Positions 46,701 to 58,070 of a DNA stretch of 64,000 nt are shown piece after piece. The first letter of the stretch is position 1; each line of letters opens with the position of its first letter. The stretch is from Gymnopilus junonius. Its lineage: Eukaryota; Basidiomycota; Agaricomycetes; Agaricales; Galerinaceae. The stretch lies in the NCBI GenBank assembly GCA_015501075.1, contig JADNYJ010000086.1, forward strand, positions 62,001 to 126,000, written 5' to 3'. A program made the translations under genes and the position numbers. The notes beneath the pieces are model-generated. The model worked only from the letters and a program-made list of their open reading frames with translations, was not told the origin of the DNA and ran no database searches.

Positions 46701-47746
46701 CTCCGTACTTCATCTATACCGTCATCTCCGTCTGCTATCTGCCCCTCTTTTCACTTCTAGTTGCGACTCGACACATGCCCGCCTCTTCCACTCTGCACCG
46801 GAGATTCAACGTGTTCGAGTTGCACCTGGTGGGCGGCGTATGCAATCGAGCGCTCTCATTCAGTTTATCAGCAACGCTCGCATAGAGGACAGACAGCAGG
46901 TTCTAGAGGCTGTGGAGCGGAGGAGGCTATGGAGGGCTGTGACGTGGCGGCGAGGGAGGTTGAGGAGAAAGAGAGAACCTCTCGTGTTGGGTAGGATTTG
47001 AAGAGACGGAGATGGACTGCGATAGACATGACGATTCTTAGGACCTGGAGCTCAAGGCTTCAGGTTTCAAGACCTGAGCTCTGTTGTCAACTGTTACTGC
47101 CAGCTACGTTCATTGCGGGCTAGTATGTCGTGCAGGCCCACAGTCACTCTTGTGTCCTCGACGACAGTGACTTCAGAGCAAGGCCTCAGGAATCATTCCT
47201 CCTCACTTCCTTATCCTTCAGAGACCTCTTTTTCTCCTTGGGAAGGTTCTATGGCGGTGTGACGTGGGATTCGGAGGGGTTATCATTGTGACGTTGGATA
47301 ATGTTGGTTGGGTAGGGGGGCGAGGCAGGGCTTATGGAGGGGTTTACGGTAGAGGCGCGCTGATCATTCCACCTTCAGGTTGTTTCTGTCGTCACCTGTA
47401 ATCCCTGCTTGTTCATGCTTCGTTTTGTCATCGAATAGAAGGGGATTCGGTGGTGGCTGATACTAATAGGGTGTAGCGTAGATTATACCTATGTTTAATC
47501 ATCCTCCTCCTATGACGCAGTGGTTTCCTGCTTCTGTCGGATATAGGATATGGGACGTCGATTCATACGCCAAAATAAAATATGACTACTTTGAAGTCAT
47601 GTACGAAGGTAATTGATACACATTGATATGGTATAAATCTAGGACGAGAACACAAGAATATAAAGTAAGAAATACACAAGGTTATGAGAGTTCTTTTGAT
47701 GACACAAACTTGCACCGATGCAGTGCAAGGGACAAGGATATTCAAC
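43708..47746. other. Gene-poor low-complexity stretch, 4 kb
   Basis: There is no supported gene. The DNA is dominated by drifting TTCAAG/CTCAAC-type words, a CAAGTT-rich tract at about 45278-45395, and TCCTCATC-type tracts at 44530-44680. Long frames here are by-products of these repeats. One segment (46770-46870) resembles 53730-53815. Confidence 0.45.
45278..45395 (+). repeat. CAAGTT-type hexamer repeat tract
   Basis: The stretch consists of imperfect copies of TTCAAG/CAAGTT in succession, the densest example of the word family that fills 44-54 kb. Confidence 0.65.
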
Positions 47747-48594
47747 TCAACTGCCAGACAGATGTGATAAACTGGCATTGTGATTGAACCTCCAGTACTC
47801 ACCTATTGATACACCTAATTTGGCAGCGATCTGCCGCCTGCGCTCGAGCACCGGTGTTCCGGGATCCATCGGTGGAAGGCCAAGAAGTGCCGCCGCATTT
47901 ACACATTTCTGGGCTAGAGAAAATAAGAGAGGATGGTGAGAAATAAGCAACGCAAGACAAAATGGTCACTTGGTACCTGTAAACGTCATTAACGCGTCTC
48001 TGTTCCTGGGAAAGGGATCCGGCAATTGAGCTCCCCATCCATGTAATGGACTGTATAGCGTGTCCCTGAGGGCCAGCAGTTGCATTCGAAAAAATAATAG
48101 GAAGCTCGTCGACTCTTTGCTCCAATACTTGAATTCGCTCAGTAAGACGGTCAACAGAGTTCACTAGGACGGGAATGTGCGCCACGCCGGCGACTAAAGC
48201 TGGGATTGGGGCGATGACAGGTGCTAGTTGTGCTACGTTTGCTGCGATTTGATCAACGGTGGCTATTAATTGGGCTGCCCAGAGTGGGGCGGCATTGGGA
48301 CCCGGGGTGTGCGAAAATAGGACGGCCGTCTTGAAAACCTCTGCAGCGCCGACGTCATCGTTCGTGGCGGCGTGTGAATGACCAGATGCTGCAGTTGATT
48401 ATGAGTTATAGGAGACAACAGGGACGCAGGATAAATGGAGACTTACAACGGGATGAGCGAAGACGCTCAATATAGTCGTGGGCGTTAGTGATGTCAGATA
48501 GAACAGCAGGATTTGCTGGTACTGGGGGAAGCGGAATTCCAGAACTGTTAGGAGGGGTACGAGGGCCATGGTTGATGGAAGGAAACCAGTTCAA
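47747..48594 (-). pseudogene. Hypothetical Agaricomycete protein, apparent frameshift
   Basis: Exons are about 48447-48594, 47977-48388 and a last exon from 47913 down to roughly 47747. The protein starts MNWFPSINHGPRTPP and has an Ala/Ile/Val-rich helical segment (VDQIAANVAQLAPVIAPIPA) and a coiled coil (VDRLTERIQVLEQRVDELP). The following conserved block SNATAGPQG is in one frame. Its continuation SPLHGWGAQLPDPFPRNRDA is in another, and only that second frame splices correctly into AAALLGLPPMDPGTPVLERR and QIAAKLGVS. A single indel near 48045-48060 is therefore inferred. I have seen similar mushroom proteins of unknown function. It is either a recent pseudogene or a sequence error, and the exact 3' end is unresolved. 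Confidence 0.55.
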
Positions 48595-51429
48595 AATCGC
48601 AAATAACTACAAATACCGGAGCGACCCCTGATCGTCCGAACCTTCGTCTGAGCCAAATCTCAAACGTCAGTCGTACCGATGAACTTGCATGCTCTTGGTA
48701 GGTCAACAACAAGATCTCCGCATGTCCATGCTCAGCACCAGCACCAGCCGACATAGCGCCCTCGTATGTCGCTCAAGCCCCAGCCTACTTACTCGTCCGC
48801 TCCCTCCCACTCCGATCTCACACACCATCCAGAGGGCAATCCATCTGAGACCAACCCACAATCCTCAGAAGCCGCAGCGATCACCCAGTCTCCCGAGCGC
48901 CTAGCACCCGGCACCAACAGGCAACACTGGCGCACAATCGTACTTACGCAATCGCATCCATCCCGACGCGTCTTTGCGTTCCAACTTCCAGGGTTGCTTG
49001 TCCCCTCCAGCTTCGTTCAACTTCAAAGTCATAGTAACTCGCTCCACCCTATTCTTCCTTTCATTAAATCCACTCTAGGTGTACCTGGGAGCCGGGTAGG
49101 GTCCAGCGGAGGGAGCACCTCGAGCGTCAAATCTAACATTTCAAACCTCAGCTTCAGGAGTCGAGCAGAGTCGACGTTGAGCGCTTGAACACTTGAGAGG
49201 CACGGCCGACTTGGCTGGGAAGTTGGAAGAGCAGGCGAGGGATTGCGATAAGGGTCTAGATTCATGCTCAAGCTTCAAGATTCAAATATTCAAGATTCAG
49301 GGCTTCAAGATTCAAGGTTCAAGGATTCAAACTCAGGATCATCGTTCGTTGTTCACAGCACCAACCGTCCTCCACCAACGTCTTTCGAGTCTTGAGTCCT
49401 TGCGCTCACACTCGCTCCACGCTCCTCTACTCCCACTCGTACACCCACTCCATACACCCAGGATGGAGGAAGGAGAAGCAGAAGCAGACGGTAGCGCTAT
49501 GTGTAGAAGGTGCAATGCGGTGCGAAGACGACCTACAGCCTACGATTGCAACATGTTCATCCTCGCTGCTCCTGCTCAGTGTTGGTACTAGCAGGAGGAT
49601 GTCCCTGTTTCCTTCTCTCTTCACTCCTCACTCCTGCGTCTTCACCTCTTCACTCCAGCATCTTTACTGGAGTGTTGGAGTCAGCCAGGAGCCAGAGGTC
49701 TTAACCGCCCTCGCCGAGGTTCGGGACCTTGCGCGTACGCATACGCTCCCAGCCCTCTCGGAAGCTCGACGTTCAAGGGCGGGGCGGGCGCCGTGTCGTG
49801 TCGTTGGCCGTTGGTCGTTGTGTCGTTGTGTCGTACCTTCGAGCCCTTTGGAGTAGTATGAAGGGTGAGGGATGAGGAATAGAAGATGGAGGATGGAGGA
49901 TGGAGGATGAAGGTGACGATGAAGACGACGATGACGCCAGCGTCGTTCATACGCAGGACCGGTGTCGGTGCTGAGCGGTGAGGGAAGGAGGACGTTGTGG
50001 AAGAGGACAGGAGGTTGTGGGTGGATCTGGTGAGGGGAAAGGATTCAATGTTCATCCTTGAGTTGCAAGATCTCAAAGGTTCAAACCAGGCCAGCCCTCC
50101 ACACGGTGATTTGATTTTGGATTATCATCATCGCCGCCGCCGCTGCCGCCAGCACTAGCAGTAGCTGCTTGAGCTCAGAACTCGGACTTGGACGCCGTAC
50201 CTCTGAAAATTTCGCGCTTCGCTTCGAGTTTCTTCAAGTCCTACAGTAAGACCCAAGTTTCGATTATGCACCAGCACCTGACAGTGACATTCACTCGTCA
50301 TGTCCACACCCAGCATTAATAGGATTCAGCATCATGCAAGCACGAACATCCTCCATTCATCAACGTCCAAGCCTATTGCTGCCGTTGCCCATCGCCCATC
50401 GCCCATCGCCCATCGCCACTCTTGAGCCCCTCCTCCCCCGTTTTGCTCGACTGCTCCTGCTCACGGGAATCTCCCTCTCCCCTCTTTCATTTTCATGTCT
50501 TCCACGTCGTCTAGTGTCAGTGGAGAAGAGAAGGGTAACGGTAACCTCGAGCTTCGAGCTTCAAGCTCCAAGGGTCCAAGATTATTCCCTCCATGCGCCT
50601 TTCAAGCTCCGGGTTCACATTTCACATTTCACATTTAAACTGCCAATTCTCAAAGTCGAATCTGAACCTGATTCTAATTCTGAATCATTTCACCCCCCTC
50701 CACCTGCCAAAAATGGACCCGAGATTCAGATTCAGACAGGAACGCGACACCATGCTTCAGTCCTCTCTGCCGTCGTCGCTTTTGCTTGGCGGTGCTATTC
50801 TTAGTGGTGCTGATGCTATTCGGGTACTGTACTTGGTGCCTCGGCGGTTGGAACTTGGATGATGGGATGCAATAGGGAGATTGAGACGATGGTTGGAGGC
50901 TAGGAGGAATGGGGTGGAGGAGAGGGGTTCGAGGGGTGTCGTGGCTCGATCGACTCCTTTGAGGCTTTGAGCTTTGAGCTTCACGCTTCACATGGGCAGA
51001 GTCTTGGGGTGGGGGGTGTGGGGGGTGTTTGCGTATGGGGCTTCGAGCTATGTATCTTCCAGCGACCTCATCTTCATCCTCGACCTCGAAGATGGCAGTA
51101 TTAGCAGCCGCAGTGCACGCTGCTCGTCATCGCGGTAATGGTGCTTTCAACTCCGACTCTGACTCAATGTCAACGTCAACGTCGACCTCACTCTCAACCT
51201 TGACCTCAACCTCAAAACTCAACATCATCCTTGACCTCAAGCTCAAAACTCAGCGTCCACCTCTAGTGGTGGCGTTTTTCATCGCTCTGGAAGGTCCTTC
51301 AGCGATAGCGTGGAAATTCCAGTTCTCATTCTCAAAATTTTAACATGCGGCATTGCGCGTAGCGAGCGATGTTAGGATGTGTTAGGGAGAGGGGGGATGG
51401 TTCTGAATCGTGGAAAATCATGACGAGGA

Positions 51430-51560
51430 TTACGATTGGGGTGGAGTGGAGTGAGGGTGGGGGGAGGAGGAGGAGGAGGAGGAGGAGGAGGATTTTTTGT
51501 CCAGGATGCTTGGGCGTGGGGAAGGAACTTCAAAAGGGGAAAAGTCATTGTTGTAGAAGG
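51430..51560 (+). repeat. Dispersed repeat, copy 1
   Basis: A GATTACGATYGGG start, a run of GGA triplets, then TTTTTTGTCCAGGATGCTTG and GAAGGAAC...CAAAAG match 52695-52815 in order and spacing. Confidence 0.6.
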
Positions 51561-52694
51561 AGGAGAGGAGATTGTGGAAGGACCTGAAGAGAGGAAAAAG
51601 TTTCGTCCTCTGGTTCACACCAGACCAGCCCCGCTGCGGCGGGGCGACTTTGGATTATCATCGTTATCACCGCCACTTACAACCATCGCCAGCGGCACCA
51701 GCACCAGCACCAGCACCGACGGAGGCGGCGCCGGCGGTGGTTTGGAACTTGAGCTTGGAAGCCGGAGCACGATAAAGCTTCGCCTCACTTTCATCCGATG
51801 ATAGCTCGTCATGCCCATGTCTGCGAGCTTGGACCTTTTGAAGGTGGAGGCCGACACGAGCGTGGATGGGTCTGCCGGTGCTTAGTGCTAGTACTGGGCA
51901 TGAACATGGGCACCTGTCTCCTCTTTTACTCGATCGCTCACTAGCACTTCTCATATCTTTCACCTTTCACCTTTCACCCGTCCTCATCGTCAATCGTCAA
52001 CGTCATCGTTCAGTGGAGAAGTCACCTAACGGTTCAAAGTTGAATCCGAATCCAAATCCAAATCCAAATCCAAATCCTTGCGCCTCATGGATGGATTAGA
52101 ACTGTGAATGTGACCTAACCACGACACTATAGACTAGACTCTAGTCCTCTGCGCCGGCGCGCTGGTGTCGAGATGCGACCTGCGTGAGGTTGAGGCTGAG
52201 GTTGATTGGCGTTGCTGGTGTGTTGTACTTGATGCTCGGTTCACTGTGCTCGGTGTTTGGTGTTTGGTGTTTGGAAGGTGGAGGGCGGTGGTGATACGGG
52301 CTGAGTTGATGTGGGATGAGGCATTACGGGCTGATGCACAACAGGCTGAGGCACAACAGGCTGAGTCCAATGTGAGCTGGGCGATGCTCAGAGGCAGGTG
52401 TCTAAGAGAAGGCTTGATGGTGTCGTGGTTCGACTTCTTTAAGCTTCGCACTTCAAAATATGATCTCAGCCTCGACCTCGTTCTCATCATCACCATCATC
52501 AGCGGGCGCTGGTTCGCCATTGCGTTAATGGCACCCTCACTCAGACCCGGACTCAACCTCCACCTCAAGCTTGACACGTTTATTGCGTTCTGCTGATATC
52601 TTGGCCTGGCTTCAGAGACGGCTCGAGCTCGAACTTGGGTTTGGGTATGCGGGCGATGCTGCGCTGGTGATTGGTGATTGAAGATTGAAGATTG

Positions 52695-52815
52695 AAGATA
52701 GTGGACGAGGATTACGATCGGGATCTGGTGGATGAGGGTGGGAAAGGAGGAGGAGGAGGACTTTTTGTCCAGGATGCTCGAGCGTGAGGAAGGAACATCA
52801 AAAGAGGAAAGGTCG
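52695..52815 (+). repeat. Dispersed repeat, copy 2
   Basis: It carries the same order of blocks as 51430-51560 (GATTACGATCGGG, GGA run, CTTTTTGTCCAGGATGCTCG, GGAAGGAACATCAAAAG), with substitutions and a shorter GGA run. Confidence 0.6.
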
Positions 52816-54948
52816 TTGGTTGGGTAGTTAATCCCTTCCTCAATGTCCTCCTCAACCTCAAGCGCGAGTACAAGCACAAGTTTGTGGTACTCCAGAGCCG
52901 CAGCAAAGCTACAAGTTGGGAGCATTCAAACTCGAGCTCAGTGCGCAGTGCGCAGTGCTCAATTTCCGGCTCTGTAGCCTCCCTCAATCCATCACCTATA
53001 GGTTTATTCCACCCACGCTATTCTATGATACGGCTTTCCAGACGCGAGAGATAGTCCAAACTCCAGCGACGTATGTTTTCGCCTTCCTAGTCCATCTGCA
53101 TACCTCAACTCTAGTCGGGCGACACCTCTCTCCTCTCTATTCTATTCTTGCGCTGCATTTCGCAACCAAAGCGTACAAGGCATTCCTCCTCCTCCTCCTC
53201 GGGCCAGTGGGAACGGAGGTGTAGCCTCAGTGCCCAGCTCCGACTCCGTCGTTCATAATGGATTTGCAGCCTGCTTTGCTGTAGCAGTTGCGGTCCCACC
53301 TTGCCTGGGTGGCGAATGTTTCGGGGGGGTCGCTCTTTCGTTCCCAGTTACAAGTTCCGAGTTCCAAAGCGCCAAATTTCCAAGCCCTTGTCCTCGACCC
53401 GGATTTCGAATCTTTGATCTACCCAATCTTTGGCTATGCGTTTGTGCACGTGTAGCTCAAATGGGATCATGAGTTGCCGGCCATTCTAGGAGGGCTAGGA
53501 GGGATGAGAGTATGATCAAAATGAAGATGATGGAAGCTTAGTAGAGCATGTTGATTGGGGAAAGAGGTAGCGATGAGATGCGGAGGGGAATTGTAGCTCA
53601 TCGTGGGTTCCGGTGCGGTCCCGCTTTCCCTCCTCCGATTTCCCCGTCACACACGCAAAATATGCTCCAACGAGTTCTTAACTTGCTCTTCTCCTTCCTC
53701 GACCTACCCTCAGGCTTCAGCTAGTGTGGAACCACCTTCAACGTGTTCGAGCTCGCACTTGGCTGGCTGCGTCTGTGATTGCAGGCTCTCACTCGTTAGA
53801 TTCAGTTTGGCGTGACACTGTGACGTGTGACGTGTTCATGACGGAGGATAAGCCCTAGGAAGACTTGAGGAAGGCGAACGACCTGGTTGGAGCTTGAAGG
53901 GAGCAGAAGGAGGAGCATTTGGTTTGTAATGGTCGCTCTTCTCCTCAGCTGTGCTCCTCGTCCTCCTCAGCTCAGGTTCCTCAACGAAACTCTCGACATG
54001 TATTCCACGTCGGCAGCTACCTGCATCTGTCATCTACTTGCTTGCAAGATCTCCATCGACACCCTGGAGCTATCCAAAGAGTCCAAAATTTATATATTTC
54101 AATTGGCTTGCTTGTCAAATCAACGTCGGACCTTATCCTTCCAGGAGAAGGCGTTGGGGCAAAGAGAGGGAAGTGGGTTACAACTGGAGCACCGAGGATG
54201 CGATGGGCTACTGTTTTGCGCTATGGGCCTTTTAGCAGCTAATGTTAACGTTGTAGGACCCCCAGTGCTAGTTGTACGAACGGTACACCCGTCAATCCCT
54301 CCTTTGCTGGTACTGGAGGGTACGGAAGAGATTTTGAGAATTGAGAGATTTACGAACAGTAGGGCTGGGAGATACGTCTTAGGATCTTGCTTTTTGGTAT
54401 GATGAGTTCGCCATTTGGTGGTTTTCTTTGCGCCGCTGACGCGACTATTGTTCAGACACAACATTACCGTCAAGCCCCAGGAGTCGCACATCATCACTCT
54501 CTTCTTCCGCTTTTGAGAATGGTAAGTCCTGGATCTTGTCTTTGACAACTTTCTCCACGCTGAGAAAAATCGCCGTCCAGTCTTTACACCACCGGGTTCA
54601 TCATCGTGACAGAGCTTCAGGGCCTTAAAGCCTTAAGTTTCTACTTGTCAATCCGGTTGCGTATGAGCGGTGGTGATCTACATGTACTCAACTGTGCTCA
54701 TTGGCGCCACCTCTCTGACATTATGCATGTACTTTCAATCATATTGTAGCAGCATCCGCTGGAGGTATTCAAAGCAGGTCAAAATTTAGAATTGGTGCAT
54801 CTGCGAATTTTGACGACTTGATGTACCTGACATTACTCCAGCGGGTAGGCTGCGTGCGGAAGGAACTTTTTGTCCTCTTATGTGCCCTCCACTTCCTCTC
54901 TGAAAAACAAATACCATATCGACAATTGGCCCGATGAAGGCCAATTCA

Positions 54949-54983
54949 CGTCACGTGATTAAGCGCAGTCCGCGCGACGCGTC
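54949..54983 (-). promoter_or_regulatory. Composite promoter-like motif
   Basis: On the minus strand ACGCGTCGCGCGG is followed by AATCACGTGACGTG, again a GACGCGTC-type box with an E-box. It lies about 255 bp upstream of the zinc-finger gene but in opposite orientation to it. Confidence 0.35.
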
Positions 54984-55114
54984 AGTTGGTTATTCTTTAG
55001 ATCCTTTCACCTTTTCAACTTGGCCAGTATTGTTTATCGCGTCAAAGGGGTGGCCCAATTTCCTTTCCAAGTAGTTTTTAAGAGAATACGCTGGGGTAAC
55101 CTACGGTTATTGTT

Positions 55115-55130
55115 CCTTTTATATATTTAA
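55115..55130 (+). promoter_or_regulatory. Probable TATA box
   Basis: TTTTATATATTTAAGC lies about 110 bp upstream of the start codon proposed for the zinc-finger gene. Confidence 0.4.
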
Positions 55131-55237
55131 GCGGACGCTGCCCCGCCACTCTAGCGCGCAAATTCCATTTTGGTTTCATTCAGCCGTCTGACATCATTTC
55201 CTCCCCAACCCCTTACTCGCCCATATTCCTCTGTACC

Positions 55238-55899
55238 ATGGATGCAATGCACATGTGGGTCTATATAGCTATTTAACTTCTACTGTGTTTTGCTTAGGAT
55301 CATTCTTCCAGTCCTTCTTCGCCTACTTACAGAATTATTGCCCAAAAGTACGATGAGTATCTCAGTGATAGGTATTATGACTCATGTTTTGCCAATAATA
55401 AAATCTCATGCTTTGGTGTAGAGATCAAGGTCATTCGCCGAGGTTGGGGTCTTCTTTGACACGACTTGCTGCTCCCTCCAGCCCTTCCTCATCCAGGTAC
55501 TTTCCTTTTATCAGCCTTTTTTTGATACTCCAGTTAACTCTTTCTAACGGAAGGTCATCACGACCAAAAATATATCTTCACTCTCTAAAGCGCGTGAAGA
55601 CGGATAAAAAGACCATTTGCCAATGGGAGGGCTGCGGTGCTGTTATCGATAGTTCGAGAACGGGCCTAAGCGTCCACTTGACGAAAGTCCATGGTCTTGA
55701 CTTATCCAGGAATGACTTGAAGTGCCTTTGGGGCTCATGCGACAGCACCGACTGTTTCTTCGGGGACAGTATGTCTAAGCATATCCGACGTGATCATTTG
55801 GAGTTGGAAACTGTAATATGCACACTCTGCGGCCAAGCGACATCAGCATTTCCTATTCACGTACGTGAATATCACCGGGAAGCGAGGGTTATTGGCTGA
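55238..55899 (+). CDS. C2H2-type zinc-finger protein
   Basis: Exons are 55298-55371, 55422-55496 and 55554-55899, preceded by a short first exon (55238-55258 is the only in-frame choice that I found, with a weak GTCTAT donor and a 39-nt intron). The total is about 171 aa. The N-terminal 60 residues are Ser/Pro-rich. Three Cys/His fingers follow: CQWEGCGAVI...VHLTKVH, CLWGSCDS...MSKHIRRDH and CTLCGQAT...IHVREYH. The first two have the C-x4-C spacing common in fungal regulators. A DNA-binding transcription factor is the natural reading, with unknown targets. The intron before 55554 has a clear CTAAC branch site. Confidence 0.7.
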
Positions 55900-56445
55900 A
55901 GTGCAATATATTTCCTGGTTGCTTTTTCTTTGTGTGGCCTCTGCGCATGCTCTTTGATTTAATAGCTTGTATTTTATAATATGGTATACCATAGTCGACT
56001 TTATATGCGATTAATTACTTGCGATTCAGACGTGATAGTGTATGGCGAAATTTATCTAAGCCACCGGGCACCAGGCTGTGACTTATAAATAGAAAATACC
56101 CTGGTTCTACGTCGTGAATAGTCCTCTTCAAGACTTGATATCTGCGCAGCACTCACTCTTTAATCCTTGAATTTTGGCTGTCGTTTTGATGTACAGAAAA
56201 GCTAAAACAGGAATATATCCGCATTGGCAACAATTGGTTCGCACGATGCAAAGACGACTCCGAGTTATGATCAACCATGAACAACCTCGACTCCTACTTA
56301 CCTCGAACGTGAACTGCAGTTTATATTTCGAGTGAGCAGACACGCCCGTCTTCCCTAAAAACACTAACGATGCTTATTGCCTGTGGTTTAGGACCGATAA
56401 AGTTTTCTCATTGGTTGACTCTTGCCTAGCTCTCACAGGGTTATC
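55900..56445. other. Intergenic, no gene
   Basis: The stretch lies between the zinc-finger and acyltransferase genes. Only promoter-scale sequence is present. Confidence 0.4.
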
Positions 56446-57747
56446 ATGACCAGTGCACCAACTGAAACCTCTCCGCTCCTGGGGGCGCCAGGACCATCGC
56501 ACAGCCCAACTGCTCCCAGCAATCCACCCGATACAGAACCTATTACAACAAACCCTGAACATCGTCGCGTGCATTGGGTCGACAACCTGCGCGCTGTCCT
56601 CACCATTCTTCTCATCTTGCATCACGCTGCCTTAGAAACCGGCCGCGCTATTAGCCCTAGGGACTATTCGAAAGTGGAGATTATTCCACTCTCCCTTTTC
56701 GTGGCAGTTAATAAGTCAACCCTCTTTAACTTGTTTTTCTTCGTGTCCGGACATTCAGCTTCCTTGGTCCTCAAGTCTAATCAATCAGACTATGCATTCT
56801 TCCAGTCGAGAACACTCAAAGTCGGATTACCGGCTTTAATATATGGTATGATCGGGCAAGTCATGCTATACTTCTCCCTGGTATTCAGTTGGGAGGACAT
56901 TTTTGGGAGTTATAAAGCCCTCTGGGGTTTCACGCGCCTCGCAGGCCCGGTTGCATACGTTACGATCCTGATTTCCTTCGATTATACTTATCTCCTCATA
57001 CGATTCATTCGACGCTGTCCCGGGTCAGGTTCTTCAGGCGGGTCTTACAGGCGCGGGATCTACAACAAAATCTCCAAGATCTTATCTTTCCCTATTGCAA
57101 TTGGCGCATTAGTCTTCGTGGTTTTTCTCATCCTAACATTCTTTGACTGCTTGGGTGTACCCCTCTCACTTTACCCTATGTCCATTGTAATTCCATACGA
57201 CATTCCTGGACCAGGCGCACCTCTTTCTTTTCTTTTTGCCTACCTCACAGGCGTGCACTTTCTTACAGTCAAAAGTTACATCAATGATGCCGGATTTACT
57301 GTTAATCGTGGATATATCGCATTCACCATCTCTCTTGCCGCCTCTTTCCTAGCTTTGGGTATTGCTCAAGACCTTTCGCCTCCTTTGTGGGAATTTATAA
57401 ATGTTGGCCGGTTGTTCAACCAAACCCCTTTCTTTGTCAAAGGCGGTTTCAACCCTCATACAATCTTCTTCGCCTTCTGGACCGCCTTCATGTTCTTCAT
57501 TGTAACGATATTACTCGTCTATATCTTTGCTGAAGCACCGTGGTTAGATCGTGATTTGGGGTTCTGGACGAGGCATACTTATCCCCAGACATATATTAAC
57601 ATGATTCCAATCCTTATAGCCATTTTTTACCTCAGAGGCTTACACAACCTTGTACTCAAATGGCTTTTAGTAGGAACAGCCGGAGTGATTAGTAGTTGGC
57701 TATTTGTATTGATAGTAGCAGTGCTGTGGAAGGCTGCAATAAATTAA
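56446..57747 (+). CDS. Acyltransferase family 3 membrane protein
   Basis: A single exon of 433 aa. The ATG at 56446 (MTSAPTETSPLLG) is the start; the TTG 24 bases earlier is only the frame edge. A Pro-rich cytosolic leader is followed by HWVDNLRAVLTILLILHHAA, the DxLR...LVVxHH opening of acyltransferase-3 (OafA/NRF-6 type) proteins, with the His pair taken as catalytic. About ten hydrophobic segments follow, including FFFVSGHSASLVL, ALIYGMIGQVMLYFSLV, AFTISLAASFLALGI and TAFMFFIVTILLVYIFAEAP. The length is normal for the family. These integral membrane enzymes move acyl groups to carbohydrates, lipids or other metabolites; the substrate here is unknown. There is no neighbouring biosynthetic cluster. 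Confidence 0.85.
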   Translation: MTSAPTETSPLLGAPGPSHSPTAPSNPPDTEPITTNPEHRRVHWVDNLRAVLTILLILHHAALETGRAISPRDYSKVEIIPLSLFVAVNKSTLFNLFFFVSGHSASLVLKSNQSDYAFFQSRTLKVGLPALIYGMIGQVMLYFSLVFSWEDIFGSYKALWGFTRLAGPVAYVTILISFDYTYLLIRFIRRCPGSGSSGGSYRRGIYNKISKILSFPIAIGALVFVVFLILTFFDCLGVPLSLYPMSIVIPYDIPGPGAPLSFLFAYLTGVHFLTVKSYINDAGFTVNRGYIAFTISLAASFLALGIAQDLSPPLWEFINVGRLFNQTPFFVKGGFNPHTIFFAFWTAFMFFIVTILLVYIFAEAPWLDRDLGFWTRHTYPQTYINMIPILIAIFYLRGLHNLVLKWLLVGTAGVISSWLFVLIVAVLWKAAIN

Positions 57748-58070
57748 TTGTAAAGATGTTTATATCTTGTCGGCATTGCTGATTCCCTGAAACACACGAT
57801 ACACCTGTATCTTTCTTTTTTTCGCACTGAAAGTTGGAAGTGTCGAGCCTGTGATAACTTGGCTCGAAAACTCCAACAAAGGCAATGCTCTCGAGATTTA
57901 TGAAGCTTTACCGACCCTAGGTAATTGATCACTCTAGACCAACACAACTCTGAGTCGAGTCAGTTGTCGATATTCCAATTTCCCACGTCTTCTTCCTTCC
58001 TAACAGGACAAGAATCGATAATCGACTGCCACCATACTCATCCTCTTTGAGCTGTACTTTTATCTGAAAG
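57748..58070. other. Short intergenic region
   Basis: 3' UTR of the acyltransferase and promoter of the next gene; no other signal was seen. Confidence 0.4.

Larger units (their letters stand above)
48595..55237. other. Repeat-rich, gene-poor region, 6.6 kb
   Basis: No gene with splice structure or family resemblance was found. Short G-rich and CTCAACCTC-type tracts recur, together with two pairs of diverged repeats (51430-51560 with 52695-52815; 49985-50140 with 51550-51700). A TCACGTGATTAAGCGC...GCGCGACGCGTCAG element lies near 54949-54983, upstream of the zinc-finger gene. Confidence 0.45.

Noticed and set aside
52134..52925. 263-codon minus-strand frame
   Set aside because: Composition follows the repeat texture of 44-54 kb and part lies in a dispersed repeat; no conserved motif.
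56422..56445. Upstream extension of the acyltransferase with a start at 56422
   Set aside because: The codon there is TTG. The first ATG is at 56446 and gives a normal family N-terminus.
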